Below, in pieces: positions 41,347 through 50,323 of a DNA stretch of 64,000 nucleotides. Position 1 is the first letter of the stretch. Every line of letters begins with the position of its first letter. The position numbers and the translations under genes are program-made. This DNA comes from AP-15 sp035538335 (lineage in GTDB: Bacteria > Pseudomonadota > Alphaproteobacteria > ATCC43930 > CGMCC-115725). Where the stretch lies: contig DATLKN010000031.1 of NCBI GenBank assembly GCA_035538335.1, positions 1 to 64,000 on the forward strand, read 5' to 3'. The notes under the pieces were generated by a model. It saw only the letters and a program-made list of their open reading frames with translations. It did not search any database and had not been told where the DNA came from.

Positions 41347-42974
41347 GTCCATTGCCCTTTTCGTGCCGAGATCAGATGCCGGACCATGGGCTCGCCCTCT
41401 ATGTGGAAACGGTGCACGGCGTCCTGCAGAACGCGGTCCGCGTTCGTCACGCGCTGATGCTGCCGCATATGCTCGAGCCAGGAGCTGACATGGAAGGTTT
41501 CGAGAAACACGCCTTCCCGCGCGGCATCCTCGTAGATGTCCCAGTCGTAGGCGCCGTCGCGACGCCGCTCGCCGGCGAGCCGGGTCACGGCGGCCAAGAA
41601 CGCCGTCCGCTGCGCGGGCGCCACGGCGTATTCAATCGTGACCAGCACCGGGCCGCGATCGGGCTCGATTTGATCGAACAGGACCGGCGACGGCCAATGC
41701 ATCGAGGGCGCGAGGTCGAGAACGACATCCGATCGCAGGCGCCACCGGCGCAGCAGCGGAATCAGCACAAGCAGGCCGGCAGCGGCCGCCAGATGGGCGG
41801 CCGGAAGCCCGATGGCCTGGGCGACCCGGCCCCAGATCACGCTGCCGATCGTGAGCCCGGCGAATTGTACAGTCACAAAGACCGCCAGGCCACGGCCCCG
41901 GACCCATGCCGGCAATGCGAGCTGTGCCGCGACGTTGAGCGTTGCGATGACGGCGATCCACGCAGCGCCGGCAAGCACACACCCAACAAGCGCCGTCGCC
42001 GCATCGCCGGCGACCGCGAACAGCACGAGGGCAAGGGCCGTCAGCACGGTCGCGGCGATGACAACCCCCTCGGCACCGATCCGCGCTTTCATCCTCAGCG
42101 CGAATGCTCCGAGGATCGCCCCGCCGCCAATCGTGCCGACCAGGACGCCATAAAGCTCGGGGCCGCCGCCGATCTGGTCGCGCGCCAATAGCGGGAGCAG
42201 CGCCCAATAGACGCTCGCCAACGGGAAGAATCCGGCAGAACGGATCAGCGTGGCCCGCAGCCGGCGATTGTGGCGGGCATAGCGCAAACCGTCGCGCATA
42301 GCATTGCGAAACCGCTCCGCGGGCAGCGGTAATGCCGCTCGCGGCGCACCTCGCCACCAAGCCAGCGCGCCGATTACCGCAATCGTGCTGGCGGCGTTGA
42401 GCCAATAAGGCGCGGCCATGCCCAGAGCCGCAATCACGAAGCCCGCCAAGGCGGGCCCGACGGCGCGGCTGATATTGAACCCGATGCCGTTCAGCGCGAC
42501 GGCGGCGGACAGTTCCGCTCGCGGCACCAGTTCGGGCACGATCGCCTGCCATGCCGGCATGGCCAAGATCGCCGCAAGCCCCGAGGCGAAAAGGAATGCC
42601 AGCAGCCGCACCGGCGTCGCCAATCCCAGCCCCACGAGCAACGCAAAGAGCGCGGCGAGCCCCACCGCGAGGACCTGTGTCGCGATCAGCAGCCGGCGGC
42701 GGTCGACGATGTCGGCGAGGGCCCCTGCGGGCAGGCTGAAGAGAAACATCGGCAAGGTGGCGGCTGCCTGAACGAGAGACACCGAGACCGGGTCCGGCTT
42801 CAGAGCCGTCATCAACCAGCCCGCCGCCGCGCTCTGCATCCAGGTACCGATGTTGGACAATACTGTCGCGACCCACAGGACAAGAAAAGCGGCGTGCCGC
42901 AGCGGGCTCCACGGCGAGCCTTTCTCCCCTGCCGGGCCAGAAGGGAGCGAACGGTCTTCCGTCGCCGTGTTCAT
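41343..42974 (-). CDS. MFS transporter with C-terminal monooxygenase-like domain
   Basis: This 543-residue protein has a 12-span MFS core of the MFS_3 type: FLVLWVATVLSNIGTWMQSAAAGWLM, LPAGALADIVDRRRLL, AVALNGIGFNISRAVGPALAGFVI. A soluble tail of about 110 residues contains LVTIEYAVAPAQRTAFLAAVTRLAGERRRDGAYDWDIYED, VFLETFHVSSWLEHMRQHQRVT. That tail resembles the antibiotic-biosynthesis-monooxygenase fold usual in this family. Export of a small organic molecule is expected. It begins 47 bases after the amidohydrolase stop and overlaps the DoxX gene. Confidence 0.88.
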   Translation of the reverse strand: MNTATEDRSLPSGPAGEKGSPWSPLRHAAFLVLWVATVLSNIGTWMQSAAAGWLMTALKPDPVSVSLVQAAATLPMFLFSLPAGALADIVDRRRLLIATQVLAVGLAALFALLVGLGLATPVRLLAFLFASGLAAILAMPAWQAIVPELVPRAELSAAVALNGIGFNISRAVGPALAGFVIAALGMAAPYWLNAASTIAVIGALAWWRGAPRAALPLPAERFRNAMRDGLRYARHNRRLRATLIRSAGFFPLASVYWALLPLLARDQIGGGPELYGVLVGTIGGGAILGAFALRMKARIGAEGVVIAATVLTALALVLFAVAGDAATALVGCVLAGAAWIAVIATLNVAAQLALPAWVRGRGLAVFVTVQFAGLTIGSVIWGRVAQAIGLPAAHLAAAAGLLVLIPLLRRWRLRSDVVLDLAPSMHWPSPVLFDQIEPDRGPVLVTIEYAVAPAQRTAFLAAVTRLAGERRRDGAYDWDIYEDAAREGVFLETFHVSSWLEHMRQHQRVTNADRVLQDAVHRFHIEGEPMVRHLISARKGQWT

Positions 42975-43021
42975 GGGCCGCCGAGTCTCCGGCTCGTCCT
43001 CCGACAATGCAAAATGCCTTG

Positions 43022-44905
43022 TCAGAAGGCAAAGCAACTGCAGCCGAGCGCACCCCAGAAGGATCTGAGGTCGCCGACCGGCAGCCGGGCCGCCCAGGCG
43101 GCGGCATGGTCGTGGCCGTGGATGCCGCAATGGTTCGTGCAGGCGCAGGTGGCCGCAAGCGACTGCCGCGCCGCCGCCTCGCCGGCCGGATCGCGCCACG
43201 CGGCATAACCGCCGAAGCGGCGGACCGGAGACCAGTCCGGCATCGCTGGCGGCGGCGCCGTCTCGTCGAGGGCGACAAAGTCGCCGGCGCCGTAGACCAC
43301 CTTGCCGCCGACGATCGTCAGCACCGCCGCAATATCGGCGATCTCGTCCTCGGAGCAGGCAAAGTAATCGCGGTCGGGGACGACCAGATCGGCGAACTGG
43401 CCGACCTCGATGCGGCCCTTCTTGCCTTCCTCGTTCGAGAACCAGGTAACGTTTTCGGTCCACATCCGGAGCGCCGCCTCGCGGTCGAGGCGGTTGCGAG
43501 CCGGGTAGAGACGCAAGCCGCCGACCGTCTTGCCGGTTACCAGCCAGGCTAGCGCGACCCACGGGTTGTAGGACGCGACCCGGGTTGCGTCGGTGCCGGC
43601 CGAAACCGGGACGCCCGCCGCCATCATTCGGCTGATCGGCGGCGTCGCTTCGGCGGCCCCGAGACCGTAGCGCTCGACGAAATATTCGCCCTGATATGCC
43701 ATGCGATGCTGCACGGCGATCCCGCCGCCGAGCGTCGCGATACGGTCTATCGAGCGGTCGGAGATCGTCTCGGCGTGATCGATAAACCAATGCAGGTCGC
43801 CGATCGGAATGTCCTGGTTGACCCGCTCGAAGGCGTCGAGTGCCCGCGAGATCGTCTCGTCATAGGTCGCGTGCAGGCGCCATGGCCACCGGTTCTCCGC
43901 GAGGATGCGCACGACCGCTTTGAGCTCGCCCTCCATCTCGGGTGGCATGTCAGGCCGCGGCTGGCGGAAATCCTCGAAATCGGCGGCTGAAAAGACCAGC
44001 ATTTCGCCGCCGCCATTGTGCCGGAAATAGTCGCTGCCCTGCTTGTATTTCGAATTCCGGGTCCAGTTGAGGAAGTCGTCCTTCTCGCCCTTCGGTTTCT
44101 GGGTGAACAAATTGTAGGCGATGCGCACGGTCAGCTGGCCCTCGGCGGCCAGCTTCTCGATGACGGCGTAATCCTCCGGGTAGTTCTGGGAGCCGCCGCC
44201 GGCGTCGATCGCGCCGGTCACGCCGAGCCGGTTCAGTTCGCGCATGAAATGCCGGGTCGAGTTCACCTGATAGTCGAACGGCAGTTTCGGTCCGCGGGCC
44301 AAGGTCGCGTAGAGAATGCCGGCGTTGGGCTTGGCCAGCAGCAGTCCGGTCGGGTTGCCGTAGCTGTCGATCACCATCTCGCCGCCGGGCGGGACCGGGG
44401 TTTCCTCGGTATAACCGACCGCGCGTAGCGCCGCCCTGTTCAGCAGCGCCCGGTCGTACAGGTGCAGGATGAAGACCGGTGTGTCCGGAGCCGCCGCGTT
44501 GATTTCGTCCAGCGTCGGCAGCCGCTTTTCGACGAACTGGTGCTCGGTAAACCCACCGACGACCCGCACCCACTGCGGCGGCGGGGTGATGGCCACTTGC
44601 TGCTTCAGCATCGCCATCGCATCGGCGAGCGAGCGCACGCCGTCCCACCGCAGCTCCATGTTGAAATGGAGACCGCCGCGGATGATGTGCAGGTGGTTGT
44701 CGATCAGCCCGGGCAATACGCGCCGGCCCTTGAGGTCGATGATCCGGGTATTGGGACCCGCGAGCGGCATGACGTCGCGGTCATGGCCGACGGCAACGAA
44801 CCTGCCATCTTTGATCGCGGCCGCGCTGGCCGTGGGCTTGGCACGATCGAGTGTCGTGATCAAGCCGCGATGCAGGATCACGTCGGGGGCAGAAGCACTG
44901 GTCAT
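43022..44905 (-). CDS. YtcJ-like metal-dependent amidohydrolase
   Basis: The 627-residue protein is of the amidohydrolase-3 type. VLPGLIDNHLHIIRGGLHFNMELRWDGV gives the first metal pair, WRLHATYDETISRALDAFE and WFIDHAETISDRSIDRIATLGGGIAVQHRM the later histidines, and SAGTDATRVASYNPWVALAWLVTG the catalytic Asp. It hydrolyses an amide or similar bond; the substrate is unknown. The C-terminus is unusual: CACTNHCGIHGHDHAAAW and GALGCSCFAF give six cysteines and four histidines in 45 residues after the normal end of the barrel, perhaps a metal site. It heads a run with the MFS, DoxX and EmrBA genes. Confidence 0.88.
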   Translation of the reverse strand: MTSASAPDVILHRGLITTLDRAKPTASAAAIKDGRFVAVGHDRDVMPLAGPNTRIIDLKGRRVLPGLIDNHLHIIRGGLHFNMELRWDGVRSLADAMAMLKQQVAITPPPQWVRVVGGFTEHQFVEKRLPTLDEINAAAPDTPVFILHLYDRALLNRAALRAVGYTEETPVPPGGEMVIDSYGNPTGLLLAKPNAGILYATLARGPKLPFDYQVNSTRHFMRELNRLGVTGAIDAGGGSQNYPEDYAVIEKLAAEGQLTVRIAYNLFTQKPKGEKDDFLNWTRNSKYKQGSDYFRHNGGGEMLVFSAADFEDFRQPRPDMPPEMEGELKAVVRILAENRWPWRLHATYDETISRALDAFERVNQDIPIGDLHWFIDHAETISDRSIDRIATLGGGIAVQHRMAYQGEYFVERYGLGAAEATPPISRMMAAGVPVSAGTDATRVASYNPWVALAWLVTGKTVGGLRLYPARNRLDREAALRMWTENVTWFSNEEGKKGRIEVGQFADLVVPDRDYFACSEDEIADIAAVLTIVGGKVVYGAGDFVALDETAPPPAMPDWSPVRRFGGYAAWRDPAGEAAARQSLAATCACTNHCGIHGHDHAAAWAARLPVGDLRSFWGALGCSCFAF

Positions 44906-45024
44906 TCGAATTTCTCCGTCTCTGCTCGGTCGGCGGGAGTGGCTATCCGGCGTCGCCGCGGATCGGATGTTAGACGCAGTTCAGTGGGGCATAGGTCCAC
45001 CGATCCGCAGCGACGGCAAGCGGT

Positions 45025-45729
45025 TCACTTGTTGGTGGAAGCAGTGGGAACAATATACTCCGGAAGCTTTGTTTCGGGCGCGCCGTGCACCATGGTATAG
45101 GCGTATTCGACACCGACCCCATAGGCTCCGCAGTGAGTCTTCACGATGTCCATGACCGCGTCATACGTCTCCCGCAGTGCCCAATCGCGCTGCCATTCCA
45201 ACATGACGGAAAGGGCAGTGACCGGCTTCGCGCCCGCCTGGACGAGACGCCTCATGGCGTTGTCGTGGGAGAGTTGGTTGACATCGCCACAGCAGTCTTC
45301 GACTACGTAGACTTGATAGTTGTCGTGTATGGCCTGTATTGTCGGCAGCGCCACGCACGTCTCGGTCCAGAGCCCGGAGAGGACAATCTTCTTGCGCCCC
45401 GTCATCTCAATCGCGGCGACAAAATTCCTGTCGTCCCACGAGTTCATCGACGATCTCTCTATGGGTTCCTGCTGCGGAAAGACAGCCAGGATTTGTGGCC
45501 ACATATTGCCGCTGAAGGCCTTGGTTTCGACCGTCGAGAGCACGACAGGCACGCCGAAGACCTTCGCGGCTTTCGCCAGCACGAGGTTGTTGTTGATAAT
45601 CGTTTGCCGATCGTGGCTGCCTACCCCGAAGAGCATCTGCGGTTGAAGGTCAATTAACGTGACGACACAGTTGTCGGGGGTCAAAAGGCCCTTTTCGCTG
45701 CGTTTCGCAAGCTCTGCTTGTTGCACCAT
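45025..45729 (-). CDS. Isochorismatase-family (YcaC-like) cysteine hydrolase
   Basis: The 234-residue alpha/beta protein has VVTLIDLQPQMLFGVGS with the catalytic Asp27, SSMNSWDDRNFVAAI, and the nucleophile region GLWTETCVALPTIQAI with Cys125 followed by YQVYVVEDCCGDVN. The order and spacing are those of YcaC-type members of the isochorismatase superfamily, which hydrolyse amides or related small molecules. The substrate is unknown. It sits between the carboxymuconolactone-decarboxylase-like gene and the amidohydrolase gene, all on the same strand. Base composition here is visibly less GC-rich than in the dcw cluster. Confidence 0.88.
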   Translation of the reverse strand: MVQQAELAKRSEKGLLTPDNCVVTLIDLQPQMLFGVGSHDRQTIINNNLVLAKAAKVFGVPVVLSTVETKAFSGNMWPQILAVFPQQEPIERSSMNSWDDRNFVAAIEMTGRKKIVLSGLWTETCVALPTIQAIHDNYQVYVVEDCCGDVNQLSHDNAMRRLVQAGAKPVTALSVMLEWQRDWALRETYDAVMDIVKTHCGAYGVGVEYAYTMVHGAPETKLPEYIVPTASTNK

Positions 45730-45923
45730 GTTTTCTCTCCTTCAGTCTTGAGAAGATAGGTCCGCCTCGCTGAGGAGCAGCGCTCGGAGAAAGTGCCGCT
45801 CGCGGCTGCCCCGACGGAGATGGAAAGTTCTGAATGCGATCACCCAATCCATCCGCCTGCCTCATCGATGGATGGTCGCACTTGCGGGTTTCATCGCTGG
45901 GCGATTCATCGGCGTCGTCCCAG

Positions 45924-46490
45924 CTACGCTGTCTCCGGCACAGGAACGTCGAACCCATTCAGTAGCACCGCGACCATGCAGTAGAGCCCGACGAGGTTGA
46001 TCAATTCTGCCGTACCTTGATCGCCGAAAGTACACGCCGACTGCTGGTACGTCAGTGCCGGCAAGACTCCGCCCGAGACGAGAGCAGATGCCACATCGTA
46101 AGCGACTGCCTCTTCACGGCTGAGATCGACGGGGCGCTGGCCCGCAACAATGGTAGCGAGCTTGCCATCGCTTAGTCCGCCAAGCTCGGCGACACGCACA
46201 TGCGCATAGATCTCGTAAGCGGCGCGGAATTTGGCGCCGGCAACCAGAATTGCGACCTCGCGGATCGGCTTTGGCAGTGTCGGCGACAACGATAGGGCTT
46301 TGACCAATGCCCAGGCGGGCGCGCCATATTTCGGGTAGTGAAGCCACGCGTTCCACGGGCCGATCAGTGCGCCGCTTTCGTTCATGGCCTGGAATGCTTT
46401 GAAGCTGCCTTCGATGCCGGCACGCATGTCTTCGTAGAGAGGACGCTGCTCGCGTTTTAGGTCGGAAGGGGCTATCGGGCGAAGGCGCAT
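45924..46490 (-). CDS. Carboxymuconolactone decarboxylase (CMD) family protein
   Basis: This 188-residue, mainly helical protein has the CMD/AhpD fold signature LSPTLPKPIREVAILVAGAKFRAAYEIYAHVRVAELGGLSDGKLATIVAG and a later AVLLNGFDVPVPE. Ordinary AhpD proteins carry a CxxC; here the equivalent site reads KFRAAYEIYAH without cysteines. A lactone decarboxylase-like or structural role is therefore more likely than peroxidase activity. Members of this type are common in aromatic-degradation clusters. It lies downstream of paoC, 124 bases away. Confidence 0.88.
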   Translation of the reverse strand: MRLRPIAPSDLKREQRPLYEDMRAGIEGSFKAFQAMNESGALIGPWNAWLHYPKYGAPAWALVKALSLSPTLPKPIREVAILVAGAKFRAAYEIYAHVRVAELGGLSDGKLATIVAGQRPVDLSREEAVAYDVASALVSGGVLPALTYQQSACTFGDQGTAELINLVGLYCMVAVLLNGFDVPVPETA

Positions 46491-46614
46491 CTCAATCTCC
46501 TTTGAAGCCGCGCGGTTCGAGTAACGGACGGTGTCCGTCGCTCGCTGCGGGATGTATTCACGAATGACGTCTGTTGGCTCTGCATCGGTGAAAGAGACAT
46601 TGTCGGCATAGCGC

Positions 46615-48750
46615 CTAGATCAGCTTTTCTACGGTGATCGGAAGCTCGCGCGCCCGCTTGCCCGTCGCGTGATAGACGGCGTTGGCGATCGCCGGCGCCA
46701 CCGATACCGCGGTCAGCTCGCCCAGACCCTTGGCGCCGAGCGGGCTCGCTTCCGCGTCGAACTCGCCGACAAACAGCACGTCGAGGTCCGGGACGTCGGC
46801 ATTGGTCGGCACGAGGTAGCCGGAATAATTGCGGTTCACGAACCGTGCCGTCCTCGGGTCCATTTCCGACTGCTCGAGAAGCGCCTGCCCGACGCCCCAG
46901 ATGATGCCGCCGATCGCCTGGCTGCGCGCTGTCTTCGGATTGACGATCCGGCCGGCGTCGTAGGCGCCGACGAGGCGGTTGAGCCGCACCAGTCCGAATT
47001 CCGGGTCGACTTTCACTTCCGCGAAGACGGCCGCGAAGCTGAAGACCGCTTTCGCTCCGTCCGACTCCGGGACCGGGTCGTAGTCGGCCTCGGCGGAAAG
47101 CGTCGACAGCCCGCTCTGCGCCAACAGCTCGGCGTAGCCGATGTTCGGATTGCTGCCCGCCAGCGCCATCGCCTCGTCGCGCGCGGCGTTGGCCGCCAGC
47201 ATGACCGAGGCGCCGGCATTTGCCATCGTAGCCGAGCCGATCGAGGCGTGCGAGGGGGGAAGTCTTGTATCGCCGAGCCGCACCGTCACCAGCTCCGGCG
47301 GGAGACCGAGCGCGTCCGCCGCCACCTGTCGCAGTACGGTGTAGGTGCCGGTTCCGAGGTCGTGCGTCCCGGTCTCGACCAGCGCCGAACCGTCGCTGTT
47401 GAGCGTCACGCGCGCTTTCGCCGGCCAGCGCCAATGCGTATAGATCGCCGCCGCCATGCCCTGGCCTATCAGATGCCGGCCGTCGCGCATCGAGCGCGGC
47501 TCGGGGGTGCGCTTCTCCCAGCCGAAGCGTGCGGCGCCTTCCAAGAGGCATTTGCGCATCGCGCGTGTCGAGAAGGGCCGGCCGCTGAGCGGATCGGTCT
47601 CGGTGTCATTGCGAAGACGCAGTGCGACCGGATCGATGCCTGCCCTATAGGCGAGTTCGTCCATCGCGCTTTCGAGCGCGAAATGCCCCAATGCCTCGTG
47701 CGGCGAGCGCATCGCCGTCGGCGTGTTGCGGTTGACATGCACGACCTTGTGGCTCGTCGCGATGCCGCCGCTCGCCGCCCACAGCGAGCGCGAGGCGAGC
47801 GCCGCATATTCGATATAGCTGTCGAAGACCGGGGTCGGCGAAATGCTCTCGTGGCGGATGCCGGTCAGCTTGGCGTCCTTGTCTGCGCCCAGCGTAATCC
47901 TCTGGATCGTCGCCGGCTGGTGGCCGGCCATCGAATACATCTGCGCGCGCGTGAGCTGCACGCGCACGGGCCGGTTCAGGACTTTGGCGGCGAGCGTCGC
48001 GAAGAGCGTATGCGGCCAGACATAGGCCTTGCCGCCGAAGCCGCCCCCGAGGAATTGCGACACCACATTGATCTTCTCGATCGGGGTGCCGAGCACGATC
48101 GACACCAGTTCCCGCGCGCCGAAGATGTGCTGCGTCGTCTCGTAGAGCGTCAGCGAGCCGTCCTCGTCCCAAACCGCCGTCGTTGCATGCGGCTCCATTT
48201 GATTGTGGTGGCGGTCGGCGGTCGCGTAGGTCTCTTCGATCCTGAACGCGCCCTGCGCAATGCCCGCCTCGGCATCGCCGACCGAGGATGCGGCGGGCCA
48301 CAGGAATTGCGGCGGGTCGACGGCCTCCTTCGCGCTCTCCCGGCTGAAGACGACCGGCGGTTCGGCCGCGTATTCGACCTTGATCAAGGTGCCGGCATAT
48401 GCTGCCTCGTCGAGCGTCTCGGCGATGACCAGGGCGACCGGCTGGCCGGCGTAATGGATCTTGTCGTCCTGCAGCGGGAGGTAGCCCTGCCCGTGCGGAT
48501 GCAGATGGCTCCACGGCTTCGGTGGCGGGTTCAGGCGCGGCAGGTTGCGGTGGGTAAGGACCGCCAACACGCCCGGCGCGTTCTCGGCGGCGTGGGTGTC
48601 GATCGACAGCGTGCGGCCGTTCGCGATCGTGCTGTGAACGATCGCGGCGTACGCCGCACCGGCCATCGGGATATCTGCCGTGTAGCGCGCGCCGCCCGTC
48701 ACCTTGAGCCGGCCGTCCGCGCGCGAGATCGGCTGTCCGACGGCGTTCAT
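46615..48750 (-). CDS. paoC: Molybdopterin-binding subunit of a PaoABC-type aldehyde oxidoreductase
   Basis: The 711-residue large subunit of the xanthine-dehydrogenase family binds the molybdenum cofactor and oxidises the substrate. It has ARYTADIPMAGAAYAAIVHSTIANG, ETTQHIFGARELVSIVLG, VSQFLGGGFGGKAYVWPHT (cofactor loop), and MRSPHEALGHFALESAMDELA. The C-terminal GAKGLGELTAVSVAPAIANAVYHATG includes the catalytic glutamate (GLGE). It matches PaoC/YagR better than XdhB by length and neighbours. It overlaps paoB by 4 bases. PaoABC enzymes oxidise aromatic aldehydes, consistent with the detoxification context. A PaoD-like insertion chaperone is not in the window. Confidence 0.92.
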   Translation of the reverse strand: MNAVGQPISRADGRLKVTGGARYTADIPMAGAAYAAIVHSTIANGRTLSIDTHAAENAPGVLAVLTHRNLPRLNPPPKPWSHLHPHGQGYLPLQDDKIHYAGQPVALVIAETLDEAAYAGTLIKVEYAAEPPVVFSRESAKEAVDPPQFLWPAASSVGDAEAGIAQGAFRIEETYATADRHHNQMEPHATTAVWDEDGSLTLYETTQHIFGARELVSIVLGTPIEKINVVSQFLGGGFGGKAYVWPHTLFATLAAKVLNRPVRVQLTRAQMYSMAGHQPATIQRITLGADKDAKLTGIRHESISPTPVFDSYIEYAALASRSLWAASGGIATSHKVVHVNRNTPTAMRSPHEALGHFALESAMDELAYRAGIDPVALRLRNDTETDPLSGRPFSTRAMRKCLLEGAARFGWEKRTPEPRSMRDGRHLIGQGMAAAIYTHWRWPAKARVTLNSDGSALVETGTHDLGTGTYTVLRQVAADALGLPPELVTVRLGDTRLPPSHASIGSATMANAGASVMLAANAARDEAMALAGSNPNIGYAELLAQSGLSTLSAEADYDPVPESDGAKAVFSFAAVFAEVKVDPEFGLVRLNRLVGAYDAGRIVNPKTARSQAIGGIIWGVGQALLEQSEMDPRTARFVNRNYSGYLVPTNADVPDLDVLFVGEFDAEASPLGAKGLGELTAVSVAPAIANAVYHATGKRARELPITVEKLI

Positions 48751-49742
48751 GCGCGTTCTCCCGCGGTTTCGAGCGCCCGCAAGGCGACGCGCCGGGCAAG
48801 CTCGACCTTGAAGCCGTTGTGGGCGAGCGGACGCGCCTCGGCGAAGGATTGGGCGATCGCCGATTTGAGCGCGCCCTCGTCGTCGAGCGAAGCGCCGCGC
48901 AGTGCCGCTTCCGCCGCCGTCAGGCGCCAGGGCTTGTGCGCGACCCCGCCCAAGGCGAGCCGCGCCGAGCGGATCCGCCGCCCCTCCATCGCGACCGCAG
49001 CCGCCGCCGAAACGAGCGCGAATTCGTAGGATTGGCGATCGCGAACTTTGAGGTAATGCGAGGCGCGCCCCTCGGTCCTCGGCGGCACCTCGATCGCGAC
49101 GATCAGGTCGCCGCGACCCAGCGCATTGTCGCGCTCCGGCGTGTCGCCGGGGAGGTGATGGAAGTCGTCGAACGGGATCGCTCGTTCTCCCGCGGTCCCG
49201 CGCACGGTGACGATGGCGTCGAGCGCCGCGAGCGCCACTGCCAGGTCGGAGGGGTTGGTCGCGACGCAGCTATCGGACCAGCCGAAAATCGCGTGGTTGC
49301 GATCGAGGCCGTGGAGCGCCGAGCAGCCGGAGCCCAGCCGCCGCTTGTTGCACGGAGGGCCGTCCTCGTCTCGGAAATACGCGCAGCGCGTCTTCTGCGT
49401 GATGTTGCCGCCTATCGACGCCATGTTGCGCAGCTGCCCGGAAGCAGAGTGCAACAGCGCCTCGGCGATGACGGGGAAGCGTCTGCGTAGCTCAGCGTGC
49501 GCCGCCACATCGCTCATTCGGGCGAGTGCGCCGATGCGCAGACCGCCCTCCGGCGGCGCCTCGATCTGAGCCATGCCGGGCAGAGCGTTGATGTCGAGCA
49601 GCCGCTCGGGAAGCGACGCGCGATCCTTCATAAGCCCGATCAGGTCGGTGCCGCCGGCGACAAAGGCGAGATGCGGGTCCCGCGCGTGCGCGGCAATCGC
49701 CGCCGCCGCATCTTCGGCCCGCGAAAGCGCAAAAGGATGCAT
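48747..49742 (-). CDS. paoB: FAD/[4Fe-4S] subunit of the PaoABC-type oxidoreductase
   Basis: The 331-residue subunit carries electrons between the iron-sulfur subunit and its acceptor. FVAGGTDLIGLMKD is the FAD loop, and SASGQLRNMASIGGNITQKTRC the second FAD contact. As in PaoB, and unlike most xanthine dehydrogenase FAD subunits, it has extra cysteines for a [4Fe-4S] cluster at about 120, 131, 140 and 159, in the context TRCAYFRDEDGPPCNKRRLGSGCSALHG. This feature separates the Pao group from CO-dehydrogenase-like enzymes. It lies 3 bases from paoA and overlaps paoC. Confidence 0.93.
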   Translation of the reverse strand: MHPFALSRAEDAAAAIAAHARDPHLAFVAGGTDLIGLMKDRASLPERLLDINALPGMAQIEAPPEGGLRIGALARMSDVAAHAELRRRFPVIAEALLHSASGQLRNMASIGGNITQKTRCAYFRDEDGPPCNKRRLGSGCSALHGLDRNHAIFGWSDSCVATNPSDLAVALAALDAIVTVRGTAGERAIPFDDFHHLPGDTPERDNALGRGDLIVAIEVPPRTEGRASHYLKVRDRQSYEFALVSAAAAVAMEGRRIRSARLALGGVAHKPWRLTAAEAALRGASLDDEGALKSAIAQSFAEARPLAHNGFKVELARRVALRALETAGERA

Positions 49743-49745
49743 GGT

Positions 49746-50294
49746 TCAGCTCCTTCGCGCGGCTTCGGCGACCGCATCGACGATGTTCGGATAGCAGGCG
49801 CAGCGGCAGAGATTGCCGCTCATGCGCTCGCGGATTTCCGCTTTCGACAGGTCGGCTAGGGTAACAGGATTGCTTACGTCCGTCGTCGCGGCGCTCGGCC
49901 AGCCCGCCTTCGCCTCTTCGATCATCGCCACCGCCGACATGATTTGCCCCGAAGTGCAGAAGCCGCACTGGAAGCCGTCATGCTCGATGAAGGCCGCCTG
50001 CACCGGATGCAGCTCGCCGTTCTGCGCCAGCCCCTCGATCGTGGTGATGCGTTTTCCCTCCTCCATCCCTGCGAGCGTCATGCAGGAGAGCACGCGGCGC
50101 CCGTCGATATGCACCGTGCAGGCGCCGCACTCGCCGCGATCGCAGGATTTCTTCGTACCGGTGAGGCCAAGGTCTTCGCGCAGCGCATCGAGCAGCGTGC
50201 GGCGCGGTTCGACCATTATTGTGCGCGACTGATCGTTTACCGTCAGATTGACCGGCACCCGTTCAATGCGCGTCTCGCAGTTTGCGTCGGTCAT
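49746..50294 (-). CDS. paoA: [2Fe-2S] subunit of the PaoABC-type oxidoreductase
   Basis: This 182-residue small subunit holds two [2Fe-2S] clusters. The plant-ferredoxin site is KKSCDRGECGACTVHIDGRRVLSC (Cys51, 56, 59 and 71). The second, helical site comprises FQCGFCTSGQIMS and GNLCRCACYPNIVDAV. E. coli PaoA has a twin-arginine signal peptide; none is visible here (the product starts MTDANCETRIERVPVNL), so this enzyme is probably cytoplasmic. It is the first gene of the paoA-paoB-paoC set. Confidence 0.94.
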   Translation of the reverse strand: MTDANCETRIERVPVNLTVNDQSRTIMVEPRRTLLDALREDLGLTGTKKSCDRGECGACTVHIDGRRVLSCMTLAGMEEGKRITTIEGLAQNGELHPVQAAFIEHDGFQCGFCTSGQIMSAVAMIEEAKAGWPSAATTDVSNPVTLADLSKAEIRERMSGNLCRCACYPNIVDAVAEAARRS

Positions 50295-50323
50295 GGTGAA
50301 CCGGTCCTTCCGCAGGTGAGAGG

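Noticed and set aside
46669..49029. 786-codon plus-strand frame opposite paoC/paoB
   Set aside because: Arg/His-rich mirror frame; the minus-strand subunits are complete and overlap correctly.
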